Part shown: piece by piece, positions 7,690-14,954 of the stretch
Layout of the letters: each line of letters opens with the position of its first letter
Numbering within the stretch: the first letter of the stretch is position 1
From: Streptomyces chartreusis NRRL 3882
GTDB lineage: Bacteria > Actinomycetota > Actinomycetes > Streptomycetales > Streptomycetaceae
Assembly (NCBI RefSeq): GCF_900236475.1
Contig: NZ_LT963352.1
Span: forward strand, 5,006,001-5,070,000
Reading direction: 5' to 3'
DNA length: 64,000 nucleotides
Translations under genes and position numbers: made by a program
Notes under the pieces: model-generated
The model's database searches: none
Told to the model about the DNA's origin: nothing
Seen by the model: the letters and a program-made list of their open reading frames with translations, nothing else

Positions 7690-8649
7690 ATGGACGGATA
7701 CGCGGTGCGGGCCGAGGCGCTGGAGAAGCGGTACGGCGAGAAACGCGCCCTCGACGGTTTCGATCTGGCGGTACGCGAGGGAACGGTGCACGGCCTGCTC
7801 GGGCCGAACGGGGCGGGCAAGACCACCGCCGTCCGCATCCTGTCCACGCTGATCCGGCTGGACGGGGGCAGGGCGACCGTCGCCGGGCTGGACGTGTCCC
7901 GGCAGCCCCGCGAGGTGCGGGGCCGGATCGGGCTCACCGGGCAGTACGCGGCGGTGGACGAGGTGCTCACCGGCCGGCAGAACCTGGAGATGTTCGGCCG
8001 GCTCTTCCACCTGGGCGGCAGGCGGGCCAGGCTCCGGGCGACCGAACTGCTGGAGCAGTTCGACCTGGCCGACGCCGCCGACCGGGGCGTCGGCAAGTAC
8101 AGCGGCGGCATGCGGCGCCGCCTCGACCTCGCCGCGTCGATGATCCTCGCCCCGGCCGTCCTCTTCCTCGACGAGCCGACGACCGGTCTCGACCCCCGTA
8201 GCCGCGGGGAAGTCTGGGATTCCGTCCGGGCCTTGGTGGCGGGCGGCACGACCGTGCTGCTCACCACGCAGTACCTGGAGGAGGCCGACCGGCTCGCCTC
8301 CCGCATCACCGTCATCGACCAGGGGCGGGCCATCGCCGACGACACCCCGGACGGACTGAAGAACCTGGTCGGCGGCGACCGCATCGAGGTGGTGGTCGCC
8401 GAGCGCGCCGAGATCCCGCGGGTGGTGAAGGTGGTCGCCCGGGTCGCGGACGGCGAACCCGAGGCGGACGACACCGAGTTGCGGGTGCACGCCCCGGTCA
8501 CCGACCGGGTCACGGCGCTCACCGAAGTGGCGCGGACCCTCCAGGACGAGGGTGTCCGCGTCGAGGACATCGGGCTGCGCAGGCCCAGCCTCGACGATGT
8601 CTTCCTGCGCCTGACCGGACACCGGACCGAGGAGGGCGCCGCAGCATGA
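7690..8649 (+). CDS. ABC exporter ATP-binding protein, DrrA type
   Basis: 319-residue nucleotide-binding subunit. Walker A (GPNGAGKTT), Q-loop (GLTGQYAAVDE), signature KYSGGMRRRLDLA, Walker B (VLFLDEPTTGLD) and the switch histidine position, here Q in LLTTQYLEEADRL, are all visible. The GLTGQ motif and the C-terminal extension of about 80 residues ending in LRRPSLDDVFLRLTGH are hallmarks of DrrA-like drug-resistance exporters. The ATG at 7690 is preceded by GGGAGGGG. Its stop overlaps the permease start as ATGA, so the two are translationally coupled. Controlled by the divergent TetR protein. Confidence 0.93.
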   Translation: MDGYAVRAEALEKRYGEKRALDGFDLAVREGTVHGLLGPNGAGKTTAVRILSTLIRLDGGRATVAGLDVSRQPREVRGRIGLTGQYAAVDEVLTGRQNLEMFGRLFHLGGRRARLRATELLEQFDLADAADRGVGKYSGGMRRRLDLAASMILAPAVLFLDEPTTGLDPRSRGEVWDSVRALVAGGTTVLLTTQYLEEADRLASRITVIDQGRAIADDTPDGLKNLVGGDRIEVVVAERAEIPRVVKVVARVADGEPEADDTELRVHAPVTDRVTALTEVARTLQDEGVRVEDIGLRRPSLDDVFLRLTGHRTEEGAAA

Positions 8650-9464
8650 GTGCCGTCGACCTGAGCCCGCCCGCCGCGCGCGGCCGCATCTACTGGCTGC
8701 TCGCCGACTGCTGGAACATCGTCCGCCGCGGTCTGACCCACTACCGGCGCCAGCCCGTCAACATCGCCTGGCAGCTGGGCTTCCCGATCCTCTCCGTGCT
8801 GCTCTACGGCTATGTCTTCGGCAGCGCCATGCAGGTGCCGGGCGGCGGAGACTACAAGGACTACCTGATGCCGGGCATGTTCGCGATGACCATGGCGTTC
8901 GGCTTCATCAACACGGCGACCCTCGTGGTCTACGACTCCACCAAAGGCGTCATCGACCGCTTCCGCTCCATGCCGATGGCGTCCTCCGCCGTGGTGGCCG
9001 GGCGCGGCGTGACCGATCTGCTCGTCGCCTGCGCCGAGTTGGCGATCATGATGCTCACCGCGCTCGCCATGGGCTGGCGGCCGGACGGGGGCCTCGGCTT
9101 CCTGGCCGCGTTCGGGCTGCTGCTGTGGCTGCGGTTCGCGCTGATCTGGATCGGGGTGTGGCTCGGCCTGCTCGTGCCCAACCCGGAGGCGGCGGGCGGC
9201 CTGTTCGCGGTCGCCTTCCCGCTGACGATGATCTCCAGCATCTTCGTCGCGCCGCAGCTCATGCCCGACTGGCTGGGCTGGGTGGCGGTCTGGAACCCGA
9301 TCTCCTCCACGGCGGCGGCGACCCGCGAGCTGTTCGGCACGCCGGTCGGCGGTGACACCTGGGTCGAGCAGCACGCGCTGCTGATGGCCGGGGTGTGGCC
9401 GGTGATCCTGACGCTCGTCTTCCTGCCGCTCGCCGTGCGGCGGTTCCGGAAACTGAGCCGCTAG
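8646..9464 (+). CDS. ABC-2 type exporter permease, DrrB type
   Basis: 272-residue membrane protein with six predicted helices and an N-terminal cytoplasmic segment, the standard DrrB/ABC2_membrane layout. The LMPGMFAMTMAFG stretch after the first helix pair and WNPISSTAAATRELFG near the last helix are characteristic of this family (the conserved NPxS/T-x-R-x-LF element). It begins with ATGA overlapping the ATPase stop and forms the exporter with it. The substrate is likely an amphipathic compound but cannot be deduced. Confidence 0.92.
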   Translation: MSAVDLSPPAARGRIYWLLADCWNIVRRGLTHYRRQPVNIAWQLGFPILSVLLYGYVFGSAMQVPGGGDYKDYLMPGMFAMTMAFGFINTATLVVYDSTKGVIDRFRSMPMASSAVVAGRGVTDLLVACAELAIMMLTALAMGWRPDGGLGFLAAFGLLLWLRFALIWIGVWLGLLVPNPEAAGGLFAVAFPLTMISSIFVAPQLMPDWLGWVAVWNPISSTAAATRELFGTPVGGDTWVEQHALLMAGVWPVILTLVFLPLAVRRFRKLSR

Positions 9465-9539
9465 CGAGCGGAACCCGCACCTCCCGGAGGGTTGACGTGC
9501 TCATGGTGCGTCAGTTTCCTGGGAGGTGCGCGGCGCACA

Positions 9540-9553
9540 TGGGAGCGCTCCCA
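9540..9553. promoter_or_regulatory. CebR-type operator (cellobiose/cello-oligosaccharide repressor site)
   Basis: TGGGAGCGCTCCCA is a perfect 14-base palindrome identical to the consensus described for CebR, the LacI-family repressor of cellulose and cello-oligosaccharide utilisation in Streptomyces. It lies 39 bases before the endoglucanase start codon, a position suited to blocking transcription until cellobiose is present. Confidence 0.9.
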
Positions 9554-9592
9554 TCAGTTCCGGGGCCGCGCCTCCTCCGAGAGGAAGCAGCC

Positions 9593-11107
9593 ATGTTCCG
9601 CACTCTGCGAAGAGCGCTGTGCGTCGCCGCGGCGCTCCTGTTACCCCTGGCCGGTACCCAGTCGGCACACGCCGACGTCGACGCGCAGGCCGGCGCCGGC
9701 TACTGGCACACCAGCGGCCGGCAGATCCTGGACGCGGCCGGGCAGCCGGTCCGTATCGCCGGCATCAACTGGTTCGGCTTCGAGACCGACATCCACGTCG
9801 TCCACGGGCTGTGGACCCGCGACTACAAGAGCATGATCGACCAGATGAAGTCGCTGGGCTACAACACCATCCGGATGCCCTACAGCGACGACATCCTCAA
9901 GCCCGGCACCATGCCCGACAGCATCAACCACGACGGCAAGAACACCGACCTGCGGGGCCTGACCTCGCTCCAGGTACTGGACCGGATCGTGGCGTACGCC
10001 GGGCAGGCCGGCCTCAAGATCGTCCTCGACCGGCACCGCCCGGACGCGGCGGGCCAGTCGGCGCTCTGGTACACGGCGTCGGTCCCCGAGTCGACCTGGA
10101 TCACCAACCTCAAGTCCCTGGCGGCGCGGTACAAGGGCAACCCCACCGTGGTCGGCATCGACCTGCACAACGAGCCCCACGACCCGGCCTGCTGGGGCTG
10201 CGGCGACACCACCCGGGACTGGCGGCTGGCCGCCCAGCGCGCGGGCAACGCCGTGCTGTCGGTCAATCCCGAGCTGCTGATCATGGTCGAGGGCGTGCAG
10301 TCGTTCAACGGCGCCAACGGCTGGTGGGGCGGCAACCTCATGGGCGTCGCCCAGTACCCGGTCCAGCTGGACGTCCCGAACCGGCTCGTGTACTCGGCCC
10401 ATGACTACGCCACGTCGGTGGCCCAGCAGTCGTGGTTCAGCGACCCGTCCTTCCCCGCCAACATGCCGGGGATCTGGGACAAGTACTGGGGCTACATCTT
10501 CAAGCAGGACATCGCGCCGGTGTGGCTCGGCGAGTTCGGTACGACGCTCCAGCCGGCGGTGGACCAGAAGTGGCTGTCCGCGCTGGTGACGTACCTGCGC
10601 TCGACGTCGGCGTACGGCGCCGACAGCTTCCACTGGACGTTCTGGACCTGGAACCCCAACTCGGGCGACACGGGGGGCATCCTCAAGGACGACTGGCAGA
10701 CGGTGGACACCGCGAAGGACGGGTACCTCAAGGCGATCAAGGCGCCGGGGTTCGAGGGCGGCGGTTCCGGGCCGGGTCCCGGCGGGCCGGGTGACCCCGG
10801 CGGCACGGCTGCCTGCACCGCCGCCTACACGGTGAGCAGCGACTGGGGCGGCGGCTTCAACGCCGAGGTGAAGGTGACCAACACGGGCAGTGCGCCGCTG
10901 AAGTCCTGGCAGGTCACCTGGGCGTGGAGCGGTGCGGAGAAGGTCACCAGCATGTGGAACGCGTCGTACACGCAGAGCGGGACGAGCGTGACGGCCGTGA
11001 ACGCCGCGCACAACGGGACCGTGCCGGTGGGCGGTTCGGCGAGCTTCGGCTTCGGAGGTACTCCCGGGGGCGGGGCCGTACCGAGTGTGAGGTGCACGGC
11101 GACATGA
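9593..11107 (+). CDS. Secreted GH5 endoglucanase with CBM2
   Basis: 504-residue secreted cellulase (beta-1,4-endoglucanase). Residues 1-28 are a Sec signal peptide ending near SAHADVDA. The GH5 catalytic domain covers about residues 35-385, with the acid/base glutamate E194 in DLHNEPHD and the nucleophile E314 in WLGEFGTT; LDRHRPD and SAHDY are further conserved active-site strands. A Gly/Pro linker (about 388-403) joins a family 2 cellulose-binding module at 405-504, bounded by two cysteines and holding the surface tryptophans of SDWGGGFN, KSWQVTW and MWNASY. A CebR operator lies just upstream and a strong terminator just downstream, so this is a monocistronic cellulose-induced gene. Confidence 0.95.
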   Translation: MFRTLRRALCVAAALLLPLAGTQSAHADVDAQAGAGYWHTSGRQILDAAGQPVRIAGINWFGFETDIHVVHGLWTRDYKSMIDQMKSLGYNTIRMPYSDDILKPGTMPDSINHDGKNTDLRGLTSLQVLDRIVAYAGQAGLKIVLDRHRPDAAGQSALWYTASVPESTWITNLKSLAARYKGNPTVVGIDLHNEPHDPACWGCGDTTRDWRLAAQRAGNAVLSVNPELLIMVEGVQSFNGANGWWGGNLMGVAQYPVQLDVPNRLVYSAHDYATSVAQQSWFSDPSFPANMPGIWDKYWGYIFKQDIAPVWLGEFGTTLQPAVDQKWLSALVTYLRSTSAYGADSFHWTFWTWNPNSGDTGGILKDDWQTVDTAKDGYLKAIKAPGFEGGGSGPGPGGPGDPGGTAACTAAYTVSSDWGGGFNAEVKVTNTGSAPLKSWQVTWAWSGAEKVTSMWNASYTQSGTSVTAVNAAHNGTVPVGGSASFGFGGTPGGGAVPSVRCTAT

Positions 11108-11119
11108 CGCCGGTGTGAC

Positions 11120-11147
11120 GGGGCGCCCGGTGCTCGCCGGGCGCCCC
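11120..11147 (+). terminator. Intrinsic terminator of the endoglucanase gene
   Basis: Perfect 11-base stem GGGGCGCCCGG / CCGGGCGCCCC with a six-base loop, starting 12 bases after the stop codon. There is no long T-run, as is usual in Streptomyces. Confidence 0.85.
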
Positions 11148-11510
11148 TTCCGCTGATGCGGCGGATTCCGTGCCGGCCCGCCCCGCAGCGGCGTACGTTG
11201 AACCGTATGGCTCTTCATCAGGCCAATGCGTGGCACACAGGACAGGAGTCGTCGAGCGACACGAGCCTCCCACGCAGTGGAGGCGTGATGCTGCCTCCCC
11301 AGCCCTCCACCCGCCGGACGTGAGCTTCCCCGCCGTAGCCCGCTCCGCCGAACGGCCCATCCGGTTCACCGCGGCCCCTGACCTTTGACGTGGGCCTTTC
11401 CCCTGCCCGCCCGCTCGAGCCTCCTCGGTGACTCACACCATCGGGTTGACTTGCCCGGCCGAAGGGCCGTCAGCCTTCCTCCAGGGCGCTTTTCCGCTCA
11501 CTGTGTGATC
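11148..11510. other. Intergenic stretch without a convincing gene
   Basis: Short open frames exist on both strands but show no family resemblance, no ribosome binding site and random high-GC composition. GC content and codon structure are less regular than in the surroundings, so a decayed gene is possible. I see no RNA gene. Confidence 0.5.
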
Positions 11511-11822
11511 ATGAAAACTCCACGATTGCACTGGATGCCCCGATCCCTCGCGCACTCGGCTGGCGCGGCTGTCATCGTCCTCGCGGCAGCCCTGACCTCC
11601 GCCGCGCCCGTAGCGGCCGACACGACTGCGCCGCCGGACCGTAAAGATGGCCAGAGTTCTTCGTGCTACACGTCCCGCACTGAGCGGCAGGGGATCGAAG
11701 GGGTCGTCTGGACTGTCCTGTTCGGGCCCCAGAACACCACGACGGAGACCAAGTGCGACGGCCAGGTGGCGGAGGGAGGGCAGGACCAGAGCATCGGCCT
11801 CCTCCCGCCTCTCGCGGGCTGA
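11511..11822 (+). CDS. Small secreted protein, function unknown
   Basis: 103-residue ORF starting ATGAAAACTCCACG. Residues 1-35 look like a signal peptide: basic start (MKTPRLHWMPRSLAHS), hydrophobic core AGAAVIVLAAALTSAAP, then AADTTAPP after the likely cleavage site. The mature part of about 65 residues has two cysteines (SSCYTSRTE and TKCDGQ) that could form a disulfide. A hairpin resembling a terminator follows the stop. I do not recognise the family. The signal peptide and following terminator support a real gene; the weak ribosome binding site argues for caution. Confidence 0.5.
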   Translation: MKTPRLHWMPRSLAHSAGAAVIVLAAALTSAAPVAADTTAPPDRKDGQSSSCYTSRTERQGIEGVVWTVLFGPQNTTTETKCDGQVAEGGQDQSIGLLPPLAG

Positions 11823-11828
11823 CCTGCC

Positions 11829-11857
11829 AGGGGCGCTTGGGTATTCCGGGCGCCCCT
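11829..11857 (+). terminator. Terminator-like hairpin after the small secreted protein gene
   Basis: AGGGGCGC and GCGCCCCT form an eight-base perfect stem around a 13-base loop, seven bases after the stop codon, followed by CTC. Confidence 0.6.
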
Positions 11858-11946
11858 CTCATCGCGGCCTGCGCTTTTCCTGCGGGTAGTTCGCGATGGT
11901 CCAACAGCCCCTGTTTTCAGGGGGTTTGCGCGTAGAGAACGACTCG

Positions 11947-11969
11947 ATTCGGTCAAGTCTTGGTCGAAT
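11947..11969. promoter_or_regulatory. Candidate operator upstream of the secreted peptidase gene
   Basis: A 23-base imperfect palindrome, ATTCGGTCAAG-T-CTTGGTCGAAT, with 9 of 11 positions paired. It lies about 90 bases before the peptidase start, in a gap that holds no gene. No regulator in the window is an obvious partner. Confidence 0.4.
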
Positions 11970-12059
11970 GCGTACTGGCATGGCGTGCTCTTCCGAAACG
12001 ATGCGGCACGGACCGTGTGACACGCGGTCCTGAACCCCTCACCGTTCTGAGAGAACTCC

Positions 12060-13658
12060 ATGAGAAGAAGCGCAGCCGTCCTGTGCGGCGCGACCGTCGT
12101 CCTGGCCGGGACGCTCACCGCCGTCCCCGCCAACGCCAGCGCGTCGCACTCCGCGAACACCGCCCGGGCCGCGAAAGTCACGTGGAAGAAGTGCGGCACG
12201 GAGGACTACCCGACGCTCCAGTGCGCGTCGGTGAAAGTGCCGCTCGACTACGCGAAGCCGCAGGGGAAGCAGATCACGCTGGCGCTGTCGCGCGTGCCGC
12301 ACACCGCCAAGACGTACCAGGGCCCGCTGCTGGTCAACCCCGGGGGCCCCGGCGGCAGCGGCCTGACCCTGGCCGGTTTCGTCGCGTCCTCCCTGCCGAA
12401 GGAGGTCGCGGCCCAGTACGACGTCATCGGCTTCGACCCGCGCGGCGTGGGCAAGAGCCAGCCCGCCCTGGACTGCAAGCCGGGCTACTTCAACCCCGTG
12501 CGCCCCGACTCCGTACCCAGCACGCCGGCGATCGAGAAGGCCAACCTGGAGCGCGCCAAGTCCTTCGCCCAGGCCTGCGGCAAGAAGTACGCGGACGTCC
12601 TGCCGTACATGAACACGGTCAGCGCCGTGAAGGACATGGACTCGATCCGCAAGGCCCTCGGCGCCAAGAAGATCAACTACTTCGGCTACTCGTACGGCAC
12701 CTACCTCGGCGCGGTCTACGGCAAGCTGTACCCCGAGCGGGTACGGCGCCTGGTGCTGGACTCGATCGTCGACCCGACCGGGGTCTGGTACGAGGACAAC
12801 ATCCAGCAGGACTACGCCTTCGACAAGCGCCACAAGGCGCTCATGGCGTGGATCGCCAAGTACGACTCCACGTACAAGCTCGGCACCGACCCGAAGAAGG
12901 TCGAGGCCAAGTGGTACGCCATGCGGGCGGCCCTGGCCAAGAAGCCGGCGGGCGGCAAGGTCGGCGCCTCCGAGCTGGAGGACATCTTCATACCCGGCGG
13001 CTACAACAACGGCTACTGGCCCACCCTCGCCCAGACGTTCGCGGCGTACGTCAACAACCACGACACCGCTGCGCTGGTCAAGGCGTACGACAACATCGCC
13101 GCCATCGACGCCTCCGGCGACAACGGCTACAGCGTGTACACCTCGGTGCAGTGCCGTGACGCGTCCTGGCCGCGCGACTGGAACCAGTGGCGCAAGGACA
13201 ACTGGGCGGTGTACGAGAAGGCGCCGTTCATGGCCTGGAACAACGCCTGGTACAACGCGCCGTGCGCGTTCTGGCCGACGAAGTCGCTGAAGCCGGTGAA
13301 CGTCGCCAATGCCAAGCTCCCGCCGGTGCTGCTGTTCCAGGCGACGGACGACGCGGCCACCCCGTACCAGGGCGGTGTCACCATGCACCGGCTGCTGAAG
13401 GGCTCCAGCCTGGTGGTGGAGCAGGGCGGCGGCAACCACGGCATCACGCTGGGCGGCAACGCCTGCCTCGACAAGTACCTGGCGACGTACCTCACCAGCG
13501 GCAAGGTGCCGCACGGCAGCGGCGTGGCCGACGCGGTCTGCCAGAAGACGCCCGACCCGAAGCCGCAGGCCACGGCGGGGAAGACGCCGAGCACGGCCCA
13601 GTCGGCCGTTGCCACGGTCGGCAACACCCTGCGCGGGATCCTGGGGTCCGGGGTCTGA
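12060..13658 (+). CDS. Secreted alpha/beta hydrolase, tripeptidyl aminopeptidase (S33) type
   Basis: 532-residue exported peptidase of the Streptomyces Tap/SlpD/SlpE family (MEROPS S33), which removes tripeptides from protein N-termini outside the cell. A Sec signal peptide (residues 1 to about 28, ending ANASA) is followed by the oxyanion motif NPGGPGGSG, the DPRGVGKS turn, nucleophile S211 in GYSYGTYLG, the acid in ATDDAATP and the histidine in GGNHGITLG. The C-terminal TAP-like domain with several cysteines is present. The C-terminal Thr/Ser/Pro tail is longer than usual. Substrate specificity is inferred from family. A terminator follows between this gene and convergent serC. Confidence 0.9.
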   Translation: MRRSAAVLCGATVVLAGTLTAVPANASASHSANTARAAKVTWKKCGTEDYPTLQCASVKVPLDYAKPQGKQITLALSRVPHTAKTYQGPLLVNPGGPGGSGLTLAGFVASSLPKEVAAQYDVIGFDPRGVGKSQPALDCKPGYFNPVRPDSVPSTPAIEKANLERAKSFAQACGKKYADVLPYMNTVSAVKDMDSIRKALGAKKINYFGYSYGTYLGAVYGKLYPERVRRLVLDSIVDPTGVWYEDNIQQDYAFDKRHKALMAWIAKYDSTYKLGTDPKKVEAKWYAMRAALAKKPAGGKVGASELEDIFIPGGYNNGYWPTLAQTFAAYVNNHDTAALVKAYDNIAAIDASGDNGYSVYTSVQCRDASWPRDWNQWRKDNWAVYEKAPFMAWNNAWYNAPCAFWPTKSLKPVNVANAKLPPVLLFQATDDAATPYQGGVTMHRLLKGSSLVVEQGGGNHGITLGGNACLDKYLATYLTSGKVPHGSGVADAVCQKTPDPKPQATAGKTPSTAQSAVATVGNTLRGILGSGV

Positions 13659-13694
13659 CGTGCCGGGGTGAGCATCGCCCGACATGACGCAAAG

Positions 13695-13720
13695 GGGCGC
13701 CCCGCACTCGCGGGGCGCCC
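13695..13720. terminator. Bidirectional terminator between the peptidase gene and serC
   Basis: Perfect ten-base stem GGGCGCCCCG / CGGGGCGCCC with loop CACTCG. It lies between two convergent genes, 36 bases after one stop and 21 bases from the other, so it can serve both. Confidence 0.85.
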
Positions 13721-13741
13721 TCTGTCACGTGCGGGAGAAGG

Positions 13742-14860
13742 TCACAGCTTCTCGATCACGTAGTCGACGCACTTCGTCAGGGCCTCGATGTCCGCCGGGT
13801 CGATCGCCGGGAACATCGCGACGCGCAGCTGGTTGCGGCCGAGCTTGCGGTAGGGCTCGGTGTCGACGATGCCGTTGGCCCGCAGGACCTTGGCGACGGC
13901 GGCGGCGTCCACCTCGTCCGTGAAGTCGATCGTGCCGATGACCTGGGAGCGCTTGGCCGGGTCGGTGACGAACGGGTTCGCGAACTTGACGTCCTCGGCC
14001 CAGCCGTACAGCGTCCGCGCGGACGTGGCGGTGCGGCGGACCGACCAGTCCAGGCCGCCCTGGCCGTTGATCCACTCCAGCTGCTCGTTGAGGAGGAACA
14101 GGGTGGCGAGGGCCGGGGTGTTGTACGTCTGGTTCTTGCGGGAGTTGTCGATGGCCGTCGGCAGCGAGAAGAACTCGGGGACGTGCCGGCCGGACGCGTG
14201 GACGCGCTCGGCGCGCTCGATCGCGGCCGGGGAGAAGACGCCGATCCACAGGCCGCCGTCGGAGGCGAAGGACTTCTGCGGGGCGAAGTAGTAGACGTCC
14301 GTCTCGGCGATGTCGACGGGGAGGCCGCCGGCACCGGAGGTGGCGTCCACCAGCACCAAGGCGCCCTCGTCGGCGCCGGCCACGCGCTTGATCGGCATGG
14401 CGACACCGGTCGAGGTCTCGTTGTGGGTGAAGGCGTAGACGTCGACGCCCGCCTCGGCGACCGGCTCGGGGTGCGTGCCCGGGTCGCTGGAGATGACGTC
14501 CGGCTCGGCCAGCCAGGGTGCGAGCTTGGCGGCCTTGGCGAACTTGGAGGAGAACTCGCCGAAGCTGAGGTGCTGCGACTTGTTCTCGATCAGGCCGTGC
14601 GTCGCGATGTCCCAGAACGCGGTGGAGCCGCCGTTGCCGAGGACCACCTCGTACCCGTCGGGGAGCTGGAACAGCTCACGGATGCCCTCACGCACCTTGC
14701 CGACCAGGTTCTTGACGGGGGCCTGGCGGTGGGAGGTGCCGAGCAGGGACGTGCCGGTCGCGGCCAGGGCGTCCAGCGCCTCCACCCGCACCTTGGAGGG
14801 GCCCGCGCCGAATCGACCGTCGGCGGGCTTGATGTCAGCAGGAATCTGGATCTCAGCCAC
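13742..14860 (-). CDS. serC: Phosphoserine aminotransferase
   Basis: 372-residue PLP-dependent transaminase of serine biosynthesis (3-phosphohydroxypyruvate plus glutamate to phosphoserine). It is the actinobacterial SerC form: start AEIQIPADIKPADGRFGAGPSKVR, phosphate-binding GTSHRQAPVK, LGNGGSTAFWD, and the PLP lysine in FAPQKSFASDGG. The GTG at 14860 gives the N-terminus I remember for Streptomyces SerC; longer open extensions run into the promoter of the divergent gene. There is no Shine-Dalgarno sequence just before the GTG, so the message may be leaderless. Divergent from the FAD/Fe-S dehydrogenase with 94 bases between. Confidence 0.95.
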   Translation of the reverse strand: MAEIQIPADIKPADGRFGAGPSKVRVEALDALAATGTSLLGTSHRQAPVKNLVGKVREGIRELFQLPDGYEVVLGNGGSTAFWDIATHGLIENKSQHLSFGEFSSKFAKAAKLAPWLAEPDVISSDPGTHPEPVAEAGVDVYAFTHNETSTGVAMPIKRVAGADEGALVLVDATSGAGGLPVDIAETDVYYFAPQKSFASDGGLWIGVFSPAAIERAERVHASGRHVPEFFSLPTAIDNSRKNQTYNTPALATLFLLNEQLEWINGQGGLDWSVRRTATSARTLYGWAEDVKFANPFVTDPAKRSQVIGTIDFTDEVDAAAVAKVLRANGIVDTEPYRKLGRNQLRVAMFPAIDPADIEALTKCVDYVIEKL

Positions 14861-14954
14861 GCTCTGGAGGTTAGCCGGTGAGGAAACCCGGGCGAAACGT
14901 GGTCCGTCGGGTGAGACGGGGTTCGTGGCGGCGTGAGACTGGTTTGCTGGACGT

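Noticed and set aside
11170..11436. Small overlapping ORFs on both strands in the gap after the endoglucanase
   Set aside because: No ribosome binding sites, signal peptides or recognisable domains; both frames have random high-GC composition.
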